Positions 9,062 through 18,540 of a stretch of 64,000 bases of DNA are shown in pieces. The position numbers and the translations under genes are program-made. Under the pieces are notes generated by a model. It saw nothing but the letters and a program-made list of their open reading frames with translations, did not search any database and was not told the DNA's origin. Source of the DNA: Qipengyuania pacifica (GTDB lineage Bacteria > Pseudomonadota > Alphaproteobacteria > Sphingomonadales > Sphingomonadaceae); contig NZ_JAHWXO010000002.1 in NCBI RefSeq assembly GCF_019857205.1, forward strand, positions 1 through 64,000, written 5' to 3'. Positions within the stretch are counted from its first letter, which is position 1. The number at the start of each line of letters is the position of its first letter.

Positions 9062-10372
9062 ATGGCCTATCGCGAGTTCGACACCCCCAGCATGTCCCGC
9101 CGCGCGCTGCTGCGCGGGGGCGCCTGGCTTACCGCAGGGGCGGCGCTGGCGGGTGCTCCGATGGGCCGCATGGCTTTCGCTCGCGAAGCTGCTGCGGACT
9201 GGAAGAACGTCAGCGCGATGGTCCAGAAATACGTGATCGAACGCAAGGTGGCGAACATGGTCGCGACACTTGGATGGGGCGACAAGGAGCCCCTCTATAT
9301 CGCTCGCGGCACGTTGGCATTGGGCGGAACGGTCAAGGCCGATGCCGACAGTCTCTATCGGATCTATTCCATGACCAAGCCGATCACCGGCATGGCAGCG
9401 ATGATCCTCATTGACGAAGGCAAGCTCGAGCTCGATCAGCCCATCGCGGAACTGCTCCCGGCTTATTCCAACATGATGGTGCAGAAGACCTATGACGGCT
9501 CCATCACCGACGTGGTCCCGGCGGAACGCCCGATCACGGTGCGCCAGCTCCTCACCCACACTGCAGGCCTGGGCTACAACATCGTGCAGAAAGGCCCGAT
9601 CGCGGCGGCCTATACCGAACAGGGCCTGATCCCGGGCCAGGTCAGCCGTCTTCCGCTCCCGGGCCTCGGGCGCGCGACGGCGGTAAAGGGGCTGGATGTC
9701 TTCGCGGACCGGCTGGCCAAGATGCCGCTGGTGCTGCAGCCGGGTTCGAAATGGAGCTATTCTGTCGGGCTCGATCTGATGGGGCGCGTCATCGAAGTGG
9801 CATCGGGCATGAAGTTCGATGAATTCCTGCGCACGCGGATTTTCGAACCCACCGGCATGACCAGTACCTGGTTCACCGTGCCGGAAAGCGAAATCGGCCG
9901 TCTGACGACGAATTATGGGATCATGAACGGCTCGCCGCTGCCGATGGACCCGGCGCGGGCGTCGATCTTCCTCGACAAACCGCCATTCCCGTTCGGTGGC
10001 GCCGGGCTGGTATCGAGCCCGCGCGATTACGATCGTTTCCTGGAAATGCTGCTGGGATACGGCGTCATCGACGGACGGCGCGTCATGAGCGAAAAGGCCG
10101 TGAAGCTTGGCACCTCTGACCTTCTTCCGGAAACCGCCACGACCAAGGGTACGTGGATCGAGGGCCAGGGCTTCGGCGCGGGCGGGCGCGTAAGCGACGG
10201 CGCCTACGGCTGGGGCGGGGCTGCCGGTACGGTCGCCCTGGTAAGCTACAAGGTCGGCCTGCGCGCCAATCTGATGACGCAGTACATGCCGTCCGAAGCT
10301 TACCCGGTCCACGACGCTTTTCCAAAGGCGGTGCTGGAAGACCTTGCCGTCATGCAGGGAGCGAAGAGCTAA
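9062..10372 (+). CDS. Serine hydrolase, class C beta-lactamase / esterase family, Tat-type signal
   Basis: 436 residues from the ATG at 9062, which has GGAGAG 6-11 nt upstream; earlier in-frame codons lack a ribosome site. The N-terminus has a twin-arginine pattern S-R-R-A-L-L-R and a hydrophobic stretch, so Tat export is likely. The beta-lactamase fold shows S-M-T-K (nucleophile Ser and Lys in Y-S-M-T-K), Y-S-V for the second motif and a late G-W-G-G. This family includes carboxylesterases, D-aminopeptidases and class C beta-lactamases; the true substrate cannot be told, and resistance should not be assumed. nudC begins 3 nt after its stop, so they are probably co-transcribed. Confidence 0.85.
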   Translation: MAYREFDTPSMSRRALLRGGAWLTAGAALAGAPMGRMAFAREAAADWKNVSAMVQKYVIERKVANMVATLGWGDKEPLYIARGTLALGGTVKADADSLYRIYSMTKPITGMAAMILIDEGKLELDQPIAELLPAYSNMMVQKTYDGSITDVVPAERPITVRQLLTHTAGLGYNIVQKGPIAAAYTEQGLIPGQVSRLPLPGLGRATAVKGLDVFADRLAKMPLVLQPGSKWSYSVGLDLMGRVIEVASGMKFDEFLRTRIFEPTGMTSTWFTVPESEIGRLTTNYGIMNGSPLPMDPARASIFLDKPPFPFGGAGLVSSPRDYDRFLEMLLGYGVIDGRRVMSEKAVKLGTSDLLPETATTKGTWIEGQGFGAGGRVSDGAYGWGGAAGTVALVSYKVGLRANLMTQYMPSEAYPVHDAFPKAVLEDLAVMQGAKS

Positions 10373-10375
10373 CCC

Positions 10376-11233
10376 GTGCTGTCCTTCACGGGCTCGCGCC
10401 TCGACCGCGCCGACCATGTCCGCGCCGATCCGGAACGGCTTAGCGGCTATATGAACTGGAAAGCGCGGTTGCTGGCGCTGGACGGATTGATGCCATCGCT
10501 GGACGATCACGGGCGGCTGGCATTCGGCACATTGGCCGATGCGCCCGAGAATGCGGAGCTGTGTTTTCTGGGACTCGATGACGGCAAGGCCTGCTTCGCT
10601 GCGGTTCCGCCGCGCGGAGACGCCGCTCCGCGCATGGCTAACCCGCAACTATGGTCGTTGATGGCGACACTGCAGCCCGACGATCTCGCGCTATATGGCG
10701 GTGCTCGCAGCCTGATCGACTGGCATGCGCGCCATCGTTTCTGTGCTGCCTGTGGCGGTGAGACGGTACTGGCCAAGGGTGGTTGGCAGCGCGACTGCAC
10801 GCAATGCGGTGCCAGCCATTTCCCGCGCACCGACCCCGTCACGATTATGCTGGTCGAACACGAAGGACGGCTGATGCTGGGCCGCGGTCTCGGCTGGCCC
10901 GAGGGCCGCTTTTCGGCACTCGCCGGTTTTGTCGAGCCGGGTGAGAGCATTGAAGAGGCTGTCGCGCGGGAGGTGCTGGAAGAATCGGGCGTGCAAGTGC
11001 GCGATGTAACCTATGTCGCGAGCCAGCCCTGGCCGTTTCCGAGCCAGTTGATGATCGGCTGCCACAGTCATGCCGATAGCGAGGAACTTATCATCGACGA
11101 AACCGAGATGGCCGAAATCGACTGGTACACGCGTGAGGAGGTTGAGGCGGCACTGGCGGGCAACGGCCGCTTCGTTGCCCCTCCGCCGCATGCTATAGCG
11201 CATCACCTGATGCAGTGGTGGATAGATCGATGA
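10376..11233 (+). CDS. nudC: NADH pyrophosphatase NudC
   Basis: 285 residues from GTG 10376. The order is an N-terminal domain, a four-cysteine zinc ribbon (C-A-A-C and C-T-Q-C), then a Nudix domain. The Nudix box runs G-F-V-E-P-G-E-S then R-E-V-L-E-E-S-G, matching the GX5EX7REUXEEXGU pattern. The downstream S-Q-P-W-P-F-P-S motif is diagnostic of NudC rather than other Nudix enzymes. Family members hydrolyse NAD(H) to NMN(H) and AMP and remove NAD caps from RNA 5' ends. The ATGA of the next gene overlaps the stop by 4 nt. Confidence 0.94.
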   Translation: MLSFTGSRLDRADHVRADPERLSGYMNWKARLLALDGLMPSLDDHGRLAFGTLADAPENAELCFLGLDDGKACFAAVPPRGDAAPRMANPQLWSLMATLQPDDLALYGGARSLIDWHARHRFCAACGGETVLAKGGWQRDCTQCGASHFPRTDPVTIMLVEHEGRLMLGRGLGWPEGRFSALAGFVEPGESIEEAVAREVLEESGVQVRDVTYVASQPWPFPSQLMIGCHSHADSEELIIDETEMAEIDWYTREEVEAALAGNGRFVAPPPHAIAHHLMQWWIDR

Positions 11234-11913
11234 GCAGCCCGCGAACCTTGCGGATCGACATATGGTCCGACGTGATGTGCCCCTGGTGCCTGATCGGTTG
11301 GGGCGCGCTTCAGAAAGGGCTGGCACTGCTCGACGGCGAGATCGAGGCCGATGTGCGCTGGCACGCCTTTGAACTCAATCCCGACATGCCGGCCGAAGGG
11401 GAAGAAAGCGCCGCGCATATCGCGCGTAAATATGGCTCCACCCCCGAACAGTCCAAGACGGTACAGGGCCGGATGCGCGAAGCGGCCCAAGGCGCTGGCG
11501 TGTCGCTGGATTATGAAGGTCCCGATCCCGAGCCCCTGCGCTGGATGTGGAACACTTTCGATGCGCACAAGCTGCTGACATGGGCTGGCGAGCGGTTCGG
11601 ACCCGAAAAGCAGACCGAACTCAAACTTGCGCTGTTCAAGGCGCATTTCAACGAGCGTCGCCGCATTGCGGATCATCAGGTCCTGATGGATATCGCCGAA
11701 AGCGTGGGTCTCGACCGTTCCGAAGCGCAAGCTGCGCTAAAGAGCGAAGAACTCGCCCACAAGGTTCGCGCGGAAGAGAGCGCTGCCTGGGACCTGAACA
11801 TCACCGGAGTTCCGGCGATGATCGTAGAAAACAAGTTCATGATCCCCGGCGCTCAGCCACCCGAAGCCTACGCGGATGCACTGCGACGGGTGGCGGCAAA
11901 GATTCCGGCCTGA
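11230..11913 (+). CDS. FrnE-like DsbA-family oxidoreductase
   Basis: 227 residues from the ATG at 11230, overlapping nudC by 4 nt (ATGA); an ATG at 11215 is possible but would lie inside nudC. No signal peptide, so cytoplasmic. A thioredoxin fold has C17-P-W-C20 right after the first strand, and the cis-Pro loop is I-T-G-V-P-A-M near the end. This matches the 2-hydroxychromene-2-carboxylate isomerase/FrnE branch of the DsbA superfamily. Members are linked to thiol and oxidative stress; pairing with nudC and mutY nearby fits an oxidative-damage theme, but that is inference. Confidence 0.88.
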   Translation: MSSPRTLRIDIWSDVMCPWCLIGWGALQKGLALLDGEIEADVRWHAFELNPDMPAEGEESAAHIARKYGSTPEQSKTVQGRMREAAQGAGVSLDYEGPDPEPLRWMWNTFDAHKLLTWAGERFGPEKQTELKLALFKAHFNERRRIADHQVLMDIAESVGLDRSEAQAALKSEELAHKVRAEESAAWDLNITGVPAMIVENKFMIPGAQPPEAYADALRRVAAKIPA

Positions 11914-11929
11914 TCGCTGCTGCGCCGAT

Positions 11930-12175
11930 CTAGCTGCTGCGCGAATGCTGCATGGCGGAAAGCGTCTTTTCGCCTTTCCGAGCATACTGATCGGGATTGT
12001 CCGAGCCTGTTTCTGGCTCGCGGTTTGCAGGGTCGGTAGCGCTGTTTTCTTCGCCGCGCTTGCCCACACGGCGGTTGACTTCACCGCCAGCGGAACCCTG
12101 CTGCGATGGCGTATCGCCTTCGGTGATTTCCTCGATGAATTCGTTGTCGGGGTGACGCGATTGGCGTTCGGGCAT
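11930..12175 (-). CDS. Small hydrophilic hypothetical protein
   Basis: 81 residues from the ATG at 12175, which has a strong AAAGGAGA ribosome site about 8 nt upstream; the frame continues upstream to 12337 without such a site. The product is very polar, rich in Glu, Arg, Gly, Ser and Pro, with no hydrophobic core, so it is probably disordered. No family recognised. It lies downstream of the chemotaxis receptor gene on the same strand, 62 nt after its stop. Confidence 0.6.
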   Translation of the reverse strand: MPERQSRHPDNEFIEEITEGDTPSQQGSAGGEVNRRVGKRGEENSATDPANREPETGSDNPDQYARKGEKTLSAMQHSRSS

Positions 12176-12237
12176 TGGTACATTCTCCTTTGCCGAATCA
12201 ATGGACGAGGGAGGGGGCCTGTTCCGAGATTCCGGAC

Positions 12238-14007
12238 CTATGCTGCGCGCACTGATTCCACGAACTCCCGCGAGCGGGCATCGAGATCGTGGGCGGTCAG
12301 GTCTAATGTATCGGCAGAAGCGAGTACCTGCTCGCAAGCTTTGCCCGTATTGCGAGCCATCTGTGCTATCTGCGCGATGCTGCTGCCGATATTGTCGACG
12401 CCATTGGCCGCAAGGTCGAGGTTCCGCGCCAGTTCGCGGCTCGAAACCGACTGTTCGTCGACTGCTTGCGCGATGGCGGTGGCCGTCAGTTCGACCTCAC
12501 GAATGCGCTCACCGATTTGCGCCAAGGCATCGACGCTCTCCCGGCTCGTTGCCTGCATGCCGATTATACGGGCGGCCACCTCGCCGGTTGCATCGCGGGT
12601 CTGCCGGGCCAAGTCCTTCACTTCGGAGGCGACGACCGCAAAGCCTCGCCCGGCTTCGCCACCGCGCGCTGCCTCTATCGAAGCGTTGAGGGCGAGGAGA
12701 TTGGTCCTGTCGGCGATCGCTCCGATCAGATCGACCACACCGCCAATTTCTTCAGCCACGTAAGCCAGCTCAGCCATCTTGGTGTCGGCCAGTTCGGTCG
12801 ATTGCCGCGCGTCCTGGACCACGCTGGCCGAATTGCCCGCCTGCTTGCCGATCTCCGCTATAGAGAGGGCAAACTGATCGCTGGCCGCGGCCGCCGCGGT
12901 GACGCCGATCTGCGTTTCTGCCATGTCGCGCGAAACCTGCTCCACGAAGCCGATCGTCTGGGTTGCAGCTCCGGCCATGTCGGTCGACGTTGACTGAAGC
13001 TCCCGCGAAGCCTGCGCAACGCTTACGGCTACTTCACCGACACCGCCGCGGAAATTATCGACCAGTCGCCGGAGGACTGCGTTCTGCTCTTCGCGTGCCT
13101 TTCGCTGAAGGTCCGCGAGCGCATCGGCGCTTTCGCGAAACACTACCAGGGCTCTAGCCATTTCACCGATCTCGTCCTCTCGGCCGGTGCCGGGTATGGC
13201 GATGGACCGGTCGCCTCCGGCCAGGCTCGTCATCGCGCCCGTGATCTCGCCCAGTGAATCCGAAACCTGTTCCGAAAGTGCCTTGGCGCCGAGGTGGACC
13301 AGGGCGATACACCCCGCGATCAGCGTCAGGGCGATGACCATGGTCCAGGTCTTCAGCGTTTCGAGTGACTGCTGGGCGGCATCCGACTGCGCGATCAAGG
13401 CGGCTTCGATGTCTGCCGACTGCTGCGCCAGCTGGTCTCCGCTTATGTCGATCGCGTTCGCCAATGCGTCGCCTGTGGCGGAAGGACCGTGTGCATCGAT
13501 AGACGATTGCAGGGCGCGTAGTTCCGGGCGGAAGCCTTCGACCTGCGTGACCAGCCATTCCATCTGCTCGCGCGAAGCTGCATCTCCACCCTTCAGCGCG
13601 ATTGTCGCCTCGACCTCGGCGTGTGCCTGCTCGAGCGTCGTGAAAGCCAATCTGATGACCTCGGAATCGCCACTCGCGGCGAAACGCGAAGCGAAATAGC
13701 GGCTTTCTGCGATGGACGTCGCGAGCTGCGCAGCGGCCATAGCGCGAGATGCGCTGGCGCCTGCCTGATCGGAACGGGCGGTGAGGGCGGCCTGTGCGCC
13801 GCCAAGGATAACACCCAGCAGAACCAGGATCACCGTGAAGGAAATCGTGAACACGCGGACCTTGTCCGCAATGCTGGTGCGCACGAAGCCATAGCGATGG
13901 AGGATGCCATTCCGACCTGCAGCGTCGCTTGGCGCAGCCCGTTCACCCCATAATCGCGGGTGGACCTTGCTAGCGAAACTATCGGCAAAATTCGGCTGGT
14001 CGGTCAT
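12238..14007 (-). CDS. Methyl-accepting chemotaxis protein
   Basis: 589 residues. An unusual basic N-terminal cytoplasmic extension of about 50 residues precedes TM1 (about 51-76). A helical ligand-binding domain follows up to TM2 (about 220-240), then a HAMP domain and a long helical signalling domain. The hairpin tip has the diagnostic [12 protein letters not shown] pattern followed by [11 protein letters not shown]. The protein should sense a periplasmic signal and control CheA; no other chemotaxis genes are in this window, so it is an orphan receptor. The ligand is unknown. Confidence 0.93.
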   Translation of the reverse strand: MTDQPNFADSFASKVHPRLWGERAAPSDAAGRNGILHRYGFVRTSIADKVRVFTISFTVILVLLGVILGGAQAALTARSDQAGASASRAMAAAQLATSIAESRYFASRFAASGDSEVIRLAFTTLEQAHAEVEATIALKGGDAASREQMEWLVTQVEGFRPELRALQSSIDAHGPSATGDALANAIDISGDQLAQQSADIEAALIAQSDAAQQSLETLKTWTMVIALTLIAGCIALVHLGAKALSEQVSDSLGEITGAMTSLAGGDRSIAIPGTGREDEIGEMARALVVFRESADALADLQRKAREEQNAVLRRLVDNFRGGVGEVAVSVAQASRELQSTSTDMAGAATQTIGFVEQVSRDMAETQIGVTAAAAASDQFALSIAEIGKQAGNSASVVQDARQSTELADTKMAELAYVAEEIGGVVDLIGAIADRTNLLALNASIEAARGGEAGRGFAVVASEVKDLARQTRDATGEVAARIIGMQATSRESVDALAQIGERIREVELTATAIAQAVDEQSVSSRELARNLDLAANGVDNIGSSIAQIAQMARNTGKACEQVLASADTLDLTAHDLDARSREFVESVRAA

Positions 14008-14178
14008 GGGGGGGCGCTACGCTGTTGAAGTCAGCCGCGCCCTAGGTCAGCGCCCTTACCACGGCGTAAACGAAATAACGGAAATACCCGCAAAAACAGA
14101 TACTTATTAATGAAATCTTCCGGTCGTCCGACGGTCACAATCGTTCTAAAGCAACGGCTTGTGCCGTGTTCCACCAAA

Positions 14179-14568
14179 TCAGATCAGTCCGAGGCGCTCC
14201 AGCTTGCCTGCCAGTTTCCCCGGGAGCGCGTCGCCAATGTCCTCCCCTTCGGCCAGATCGCGCGGCACGTCTCCCTTGAGATAACGCCAGCCCTGATGCG
14301 CGCGCTTCGGGCGGGGATGCACTCGGACGAGTTCGGGCTTGAGGTCGATCGACCAGCGCCCGTCAGCCGTCTCGGAAAATCCGATGATTTCGCTGCGTGC
14401 CACGATGCTGTGCTGATGGATCCAGTAAAGCGATCCGCCGATGCACTCTTCCCACTTCGTCGGGCGATAACGCGTGGTCAGGTTCGGGCTACGCCGCTGC
14501 GCATACCAGCTTTCGATATCGCCATAGCTTTGCGCCCCGAAAGCGATCTTGGTCAGATTGAGCGGCAT
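14179..14568 (-). CDS. DUF1489 family protein
   Basis: 129 residues from the ATG at 14568, which begins with the typical N-terminus M-P-L-N-L-T-K-I-A. The rest includes R-P-T-K-W-E-E, G-S-L-Y-W-I and R-P-x-R-A-H-Q-G-W-R-Y, which I recognise as DUF1489, a conserved alphaproteobacterial family of unknown function. A longer frame opens at 14718 but would overlap the divergent serine hydrolase. A stretch of 171 nt separates it from the chemotaxis gene downstream. Confidence 0.8.
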   Translation of the reverse strand: MPLNLTKIAFGAQSYGDIESWYAQRRSPNLTTRYRPTKWEECIGGSLYWIHQHSIVARSEIIGFSETADGRWSIDLKPELVRVHPRPKRAHQGWRYLKGDVPRDLAEGEDIGDALPGKLAGKLERLGLI

Positions 14569-14704
14569 GTGGACCAGATGGGATGATGGGGCGCCGCACT
14601 CAAGTGCATTTTGCCGATAGTCCAAAAAGCATCGCGACATTGATCTGATTGGCATCAGGCGTAAGAATGCCCGGGCAATTTCGCCTGGGGAGCGTGCTTT
14701 GAAC

Positions 14705-16420
14705 ATGAGAAGCCACATCGGAAATGCCGGTATCGTCGCAGCGCTTGTCGCTGCAGCGCCGGCAGTAGCGCAGCAGGCGGACGGCTATTGGCGCGGCAGT
14801 CTCGACCTCAACGGCACCAGTCTGACGATCGGCGTCGCTCTCGAGCGAGGGGAGGACGGGCCACTTGTGGGAACGCTCGACAGTCCGGATCAGAAAGCCT
14901 TCGACATTCCGCTCTCGGAAGTGGTGGCTGATGCCGACACACTATCCTTCTCCGTCCCCGCCATAGGGGCAGCCTATTCGGGCACGTGGGATGCCGAGGC
15001 CGAAGTCTGGCAAGGCGTGTTCAGCCAGGCAGGAATGCAGTTTCCGTTGACCCTGAGCGCCGCCCAGCCCCCCGAACGGACCGCCGAGGTCAAACAGCCA
15101 TCCCTTCCGGATGATTGGGAAATGCCGGGTGATGACGCCATCCGGACAGCCATAACCGATCGGCTTGCCGGCAGACCCGGCGCCGAAATGATCGTCGGTA
15201 CGGTGGAAGCGGCGAACGCGCGCACGATTTCCAGCGACGAGGCGAGCGTGAATGCGCGAACCTTGTTCGAGATCGGCTCGATGACGAAGGTTTTCACCGG
15301 GCTTCTGCTGGCCGACATGGTGCTCGATGGGACGGTTTCCCTCGATGACCCTGTCGAGAGTTACCTTCCCGACGGCGCCACAATGCCCCGGCGTGATGGC
15401 AGGCAGATCACTCTGCGAAATCTGTCGCAGCAGGATTCGGGTTTGCCGCGCTTGCCCGACAATCTCAGCCCGTCCGATGTCACGGATCCCTATGCGGATT
15501 ACACCGAGGCGGACCTGCTCGGTTTTCTCGCCGCCTACGAATTACCGAGAGAGATCGGCAGTCAGTATGGCTATTCGAACCTGGGCGTCGGCTTGCTCGG
15601 TTATGTTCTGGCCCGCGCGGCGAAAAGCGATTTCGAAACCCTGCTGCGAACCCGCATCCTTGATCCTCTGGGAATGGAAGATACCGCCATTACGCTCACG
15701 CCAGATCAGCAGGCTCGGTTCATCGGTGGGTTCGACGAATATATGCGGCCCACCAGTGCCTGGAATCTGGCGGTTCTCGCCGGGGCTGGTGGGTTGCGCT
15801 CAACGGCGCACGACATGGATATCTTCCTCAAGGCAGCTCTCGACCCGGAATCTGCCATCGCTCCGGCCATGAAACTGACGCTGGGCGAGACGAGGCAGTG
15901 GCCGGGATTCAAGGCCGGTCTTGGCTGGATGATCACTATGGCACCGGCGGGCGAAGTGATCGGGCACGGCGGCGGGACGGGTGGTTTCCGCTCCTACATG
16001 GGTCTGCAGCCGGCCACCGGTCGCGGGGTCGTGGCCCTGACCAATTCCGCCGCCGAACCGTCCGCGCAGGATATCGCACTTCACGTCCTGATCGGTGCGC
16101 CGATCGCGGAGGCGAAAGCCGTTCCCGAAGCGCCGACAGGCGTGGACCGCACGGAAGTGGAACTGTCGCAGGAGCAACTGGACCGGGTCACCGGCACCTA
16201 TCGGTTCAACCCCGATCTGGCCCTCGTCGTCACGCGGAAGGGCGATCAGCTTATGGCTGCGATCACGGGGCAGGGCGCATTGCCGATCTTCCCGCGTTCG
16301 GAAGCGGAATTCTTCTGGCGGGCCGTCAACGCCGAGATCGTGTTTGCAGCGGACAACGGGATCGTCACGGGCGCGACCTTCACCCAGGACGGGGCCAGTT
16401 CGCCGCTCGTGAAAGAATAA
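14705..16420 (+). CDS. Secreted serine hydrolase (beta-lactamase family) with extra C-terminal domain
   Basis: 571 residues from ATG 14705; a TTG at 14699 is better spaced (6 nt) from the GGGGAG at 14687-14692 and may be the true start. Signal peptide residues 1-23 with A-V-A-Q cleavage. After about 120 residues of beta-rich domain, a class C beta-lactamase-type domain shows S-M-T-K, Y-S-N in Y-G-Y-S-N-L-G and H-G-G in G-H-G-G-G-T-G-G. About 100 further residues form a C-terminal beta domain typical of periplasmic esterase or peptidase members. The substrate is unknown. It is divergent from the DUF1489 gene and unrelated in position to the other hydrolase at 9062. Confidence 0.85.
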   Translation: MRSHIGNAGIVAALVAAAPAVAQQADGYWRGSLDLNGTSLTIGVALERGEDGPLVGTLDSPDQKAFDIPLSEVVADADTLSFSVPAIGAAYSGTWDAEAEVWQGVFSQAGMQFPLTLSAAQPPERTAEVKQPSLPDDWEMPGDDAIRTAITDRLAGRPGAEMIVGTVEAANARTISSDEASVNARTLFEIGSMTKVFTGLLLADMVLDGTVSLDDPVESYLPDGATMPRRDGRQITLRNLSQQDSGLPRLPDNLSPSDVTDPYADYTEADLLGFLAAYELPREIGSQYGYSNLGVGLLGYVLARAAKSDFETLLRTRILDPLGMEDTAITLTPDQQARFIGGFDEYMRPTSAWNLAVLAGAGGLRSTAHDMDIFLKAALDPESAIAPAMKLTLGETRQWPGFKAGLGWMITMAPAGEVIGHGGGTGGFRSYMGLQPATGRGVVALTNSAAEPSAQDIALHVLIGAPIAEAKAVPEAPTGVDRTEVELSQEQLDRVTGTYRFNPDLALVVTRKGDQLMAAITGQGALPIFPRSEAEFFWRAVNAEIVFAADNGIVTGATFTQDGASSPLVKE

Positions 16421-16429
16421 TGCCGCCGA

Positions 16430-17884
16430 TCAGCTGCCGACGATACCGCTGGCCACCGCAAGACCGAGAAACGCGAAGAAGCCCATGGAATCGGTGATCA
16501 TGGTCACGAAGACGCTGCTGGCCACTGCCGGGTCCTGATCGAGCCTGTCGAAGATCACTGGCACCAGCACGCCGGCGAGCCCGGCGATGACCACGTTGAT
16601 GATCATGGCAAGTGCGATGACGCCGCCCAGCATCGGGCTGAAGATCACGCCAGTTGCCAGCCCGATGAGGACCGCGATGGTCATGCCGTTGAGTACTGCC
16701 ACGCGCATTTCCCGCAGCAGGATGCGCCGCGTGTTGCTGCGCGTCAGCTGGTTGGTGGCGATTGCACGGACGGTCACTGCCATGGTCTGTGTGCCCGCAT
16801 TGCCACCGATGCTGGCGACGATCGGCATCAGCACGGCAAGGGCAACCAGTTGCTCGATCGCTGCGCCGAACATGGCGATGATGAGCGATGCGACCAGCGC
16901 CGTGCCCAGATTGGCGATCAGCCAGCGGACCCGCGCGGAATAGGCTTCGCGGATCGGTTCGTTGATGTCGCCATCACCCGCACCCGACATCAGCAGGGCG
17001 TCTTCGCCCGCTTCTTCGGAAATGATGTGGACCACGTCGTCGACCGTCATCTGGCCGACAAGCCGATCGTTCTCATCGACCACGGCAGCGCTGATCAGAT
17101 TGTATTTCTGGAACATCAGGCCGACCTCTTCCTGGTCGAGCATGACCGGGATGAGCGTCTGATCGCGCTTCATCACGTCTGCCAGCGCTACATTGCGCGG
17201 CGCACGCAGCACCCATGACAGGGCGCAGGTTCCTACCGGATGATGCTTTTCGTCGACCACGAACACTTCGAAGAATTCGTCGGGCAGGTCGCGCCCGTCG
17301 CGCAGGTAATCGATCAGGTCGCCCACCGTCAGATGTTCGGGCACGGCCACGAACTCGCGGCTCATCAGACGGCCGGCGGTTTCCTCGGGATAGGACAGGG
17401 CGGACTGGATTGCGATCCGGTCCTCCAGCTCGACCTCGGCCAGAATGGCGCGCTGGTCGGCCTCGTCCAGATCCTCGATCAGCTGGACGGCGTCGTCGGT
17501 TTCGAGCTGATCGACGATCTGCGCCACGGCCTCGGGCGGCAGCGCTTCCATCATGTCCTCGCGGACATAATCGTTCAGCTCGGCTACCACCTCCGACGTC
17601 ATCAGATCGGTTATGGCGGCGGCTAGCTGGTAGCGTTCCTGCCGTTCGAGAAGTTCGAGAAGGTCGGCAATGTCGGCCGGGTGGAGCGGCTCGACCAGTT
17701 CGTAGACCGCCTTGGTGTCGCCCTCCTCGAGCGCATCCTCGACGGCCCGGACGAACTCCGGCTTGAACGTATTTTCCTCGTCCATGCGCTCGTCGTCGAT
17801 GCGGTCGTCCGGACGGCCTTCCTCGGCCGGCTCGTGCGCGAGCAGGAATCCGTCTTCATCGAGGGGGCGGTCGCTCTCCGACAT
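16430..17884 (-). CDS. mgtE: Magnesium transporter MgtE
   Basis: 484 residues from the ATG at 17884 (ATG at 17890 or 17944 also possible). The order is an acidic N-terminal tail, the superhelical MgtE N domain (L-H-P-A-D-I-A-D-L-L motif and E-T-D-D-A motif), a pair of CBS domains, the plug helix, and five membrane segments in the C-terminal 180 residues. The conserved pore motif P-I-V-A-S-I-G-G-N-A-G-x-Q follows TM2. MgtE is a Mg2+-gated channel for Mg2+ uptake in which the N and CBS domains sense internal Mg2+. It stands alone and converges on the serine hydrolase gene. Confidence 0.95.
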   Translation of the reverse strand: MSESDRPLDEDGFLLAHEPAEEGRPDDRIDDERMDEENTFKPEFVRAVEDALEEGDTKAVYELVEPLHPADIADLLELLERQERYQLAAAITDLMTSEVVAELNDYVREDMMEALPPEAVAQIVDQLETDDAVQLIEDLDEADQRAILAEVELEDRIAIQSALSYPEETAGRLMSREFVAVPEHLTVGDLIDYLRDGRDLPDEFFEVFVVDEKHHPVGTCALSWVLRAPRNVALADVMKRDQTLIPVMLDQEEVGLMFQKYNLISAAVVDENDRLVGQMTVDDVVHIISEEAGEDALLMSGAGDGDINEPIREAYSARVRWLIANLGTALVASLIIAMFGAAIEQLVALAVLMPIVASIGGNAGTQTMAVTVRAIATNQLTRSNTRRILLREMRVAVLNGMTIAVLIGLATGVIFSPMLGGVIALAMIINVVIAGLAGVLVPVIFDRLDQDPAVASSVFVTMITDSMGFFAFLGLAVASGIVGS

Positions 17885-17985
17885 GAGCATCGCTCTAGGC
17901 ACCCGCCATGGGATTGCAAGCAGAGGGTGACACGCTCTGCACAATCCCTATGTAGGCGCCAATCGATTTACAGGAGACACGACAC

Positions 17986-18447
17986 ATGGCTGACAAGCTG
18001 ACCTTCACACTCGACACCGGCGACGGCGAAAACAAGGACGTGGTAATCAAGCTGCGCCCCGATCTGGCTCCGGGCCACGTCGAACGGATCACCGAACTCG
18101 TCGGTGAAGGATTCTACGACGGCGTCGTTTTTCACCGCGTCATCCCCGGCTTCATGGCGCAGGGCGGCGATCCGACCGGTACCGGCATGGGCGGCAGCGA
18201 CAAGCCCGACCTGAAGGCCGAATTCAACAGCGAACCGCACACTCGCGGCACTTGCTCGATGGCCCGCACCCAGGTGCCCGACAGCGCGAACAGCCAGTTC
18301 TTCATCTGCTTCGACGACGCCGAATTCCTCGATGGCCAGTATACGGTCTGGGGCCAGGTAGAGAGCGGCATGGAGCATATCGATGCGCTGCCCAAGGGCG
18401 AACCGCCGCGTGATCCGGGCAAGATCGTCAAGGCGACCGTCTCGTAA
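17986..18447 (+). CDS. Cyclophilin-type peptidyl-prolyl cis-trans isomerase
   Basis: 153 residues, a single cyclophilin domain without signal peptide, so cytoplasmic. Catalytic features are F-H-R-V-I-P-G-F-M-A-Q-G-G-D, with the catalytic Arg in F-H-R, and later M-A-R-T and S-Q-F-F-I. It catalyses proline isomerisation during folding. AGGAGA lies 10 nt before the ATG. A hairpin terminator follows at 18473, separating it from miaB. Confidence 0.95.
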   Translation: MADKLTFTLDTGDGENKDVVIKLRPDLAPGHVERITELVGEGFYDGVVFHRVIPGFMAQGGDPTGTGMGGSDKPDLKAEFNSEPHTRGTCSMARTQVPDSANSQFFICFDDAEFLDGQYTVWGQVESGMEHIDALPKGEPPRDPGKIVKATVS

Positions 18448-18472
18448 CCGATCCGGTCAGCAATTAGACGGT

Positions 18473-18499
18473 AAGGGCGGCCATGTGCCGCCCTTCTCA
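18473..18499 (+). terminator. Rho-independent terminator after cyclophilin gene
   Basis: Perfect 9-bp inverted repeat AAGGGCGGC / GCCGCCCTT with a 5-nt loop (CATGT), followed by a modest T-rich tail TTCTCATT. It begins 25 nt after the cyclophilin stop and ends 41 nt before miaB. Confidence 0.7.
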
Positions 18500-18540
18500 T
18501 TGAAGGAACCCCTCTTCTTCGCTATTGGCGCACACCTGCT

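Noticed and set aside
9062..16420. Antibiotic resistance function for the two beta-lactamase-fold proteins
   Set aside because: The S-x-x-K serine hydrolase family is broad, and features seen fit esterases or peptidases equally well.
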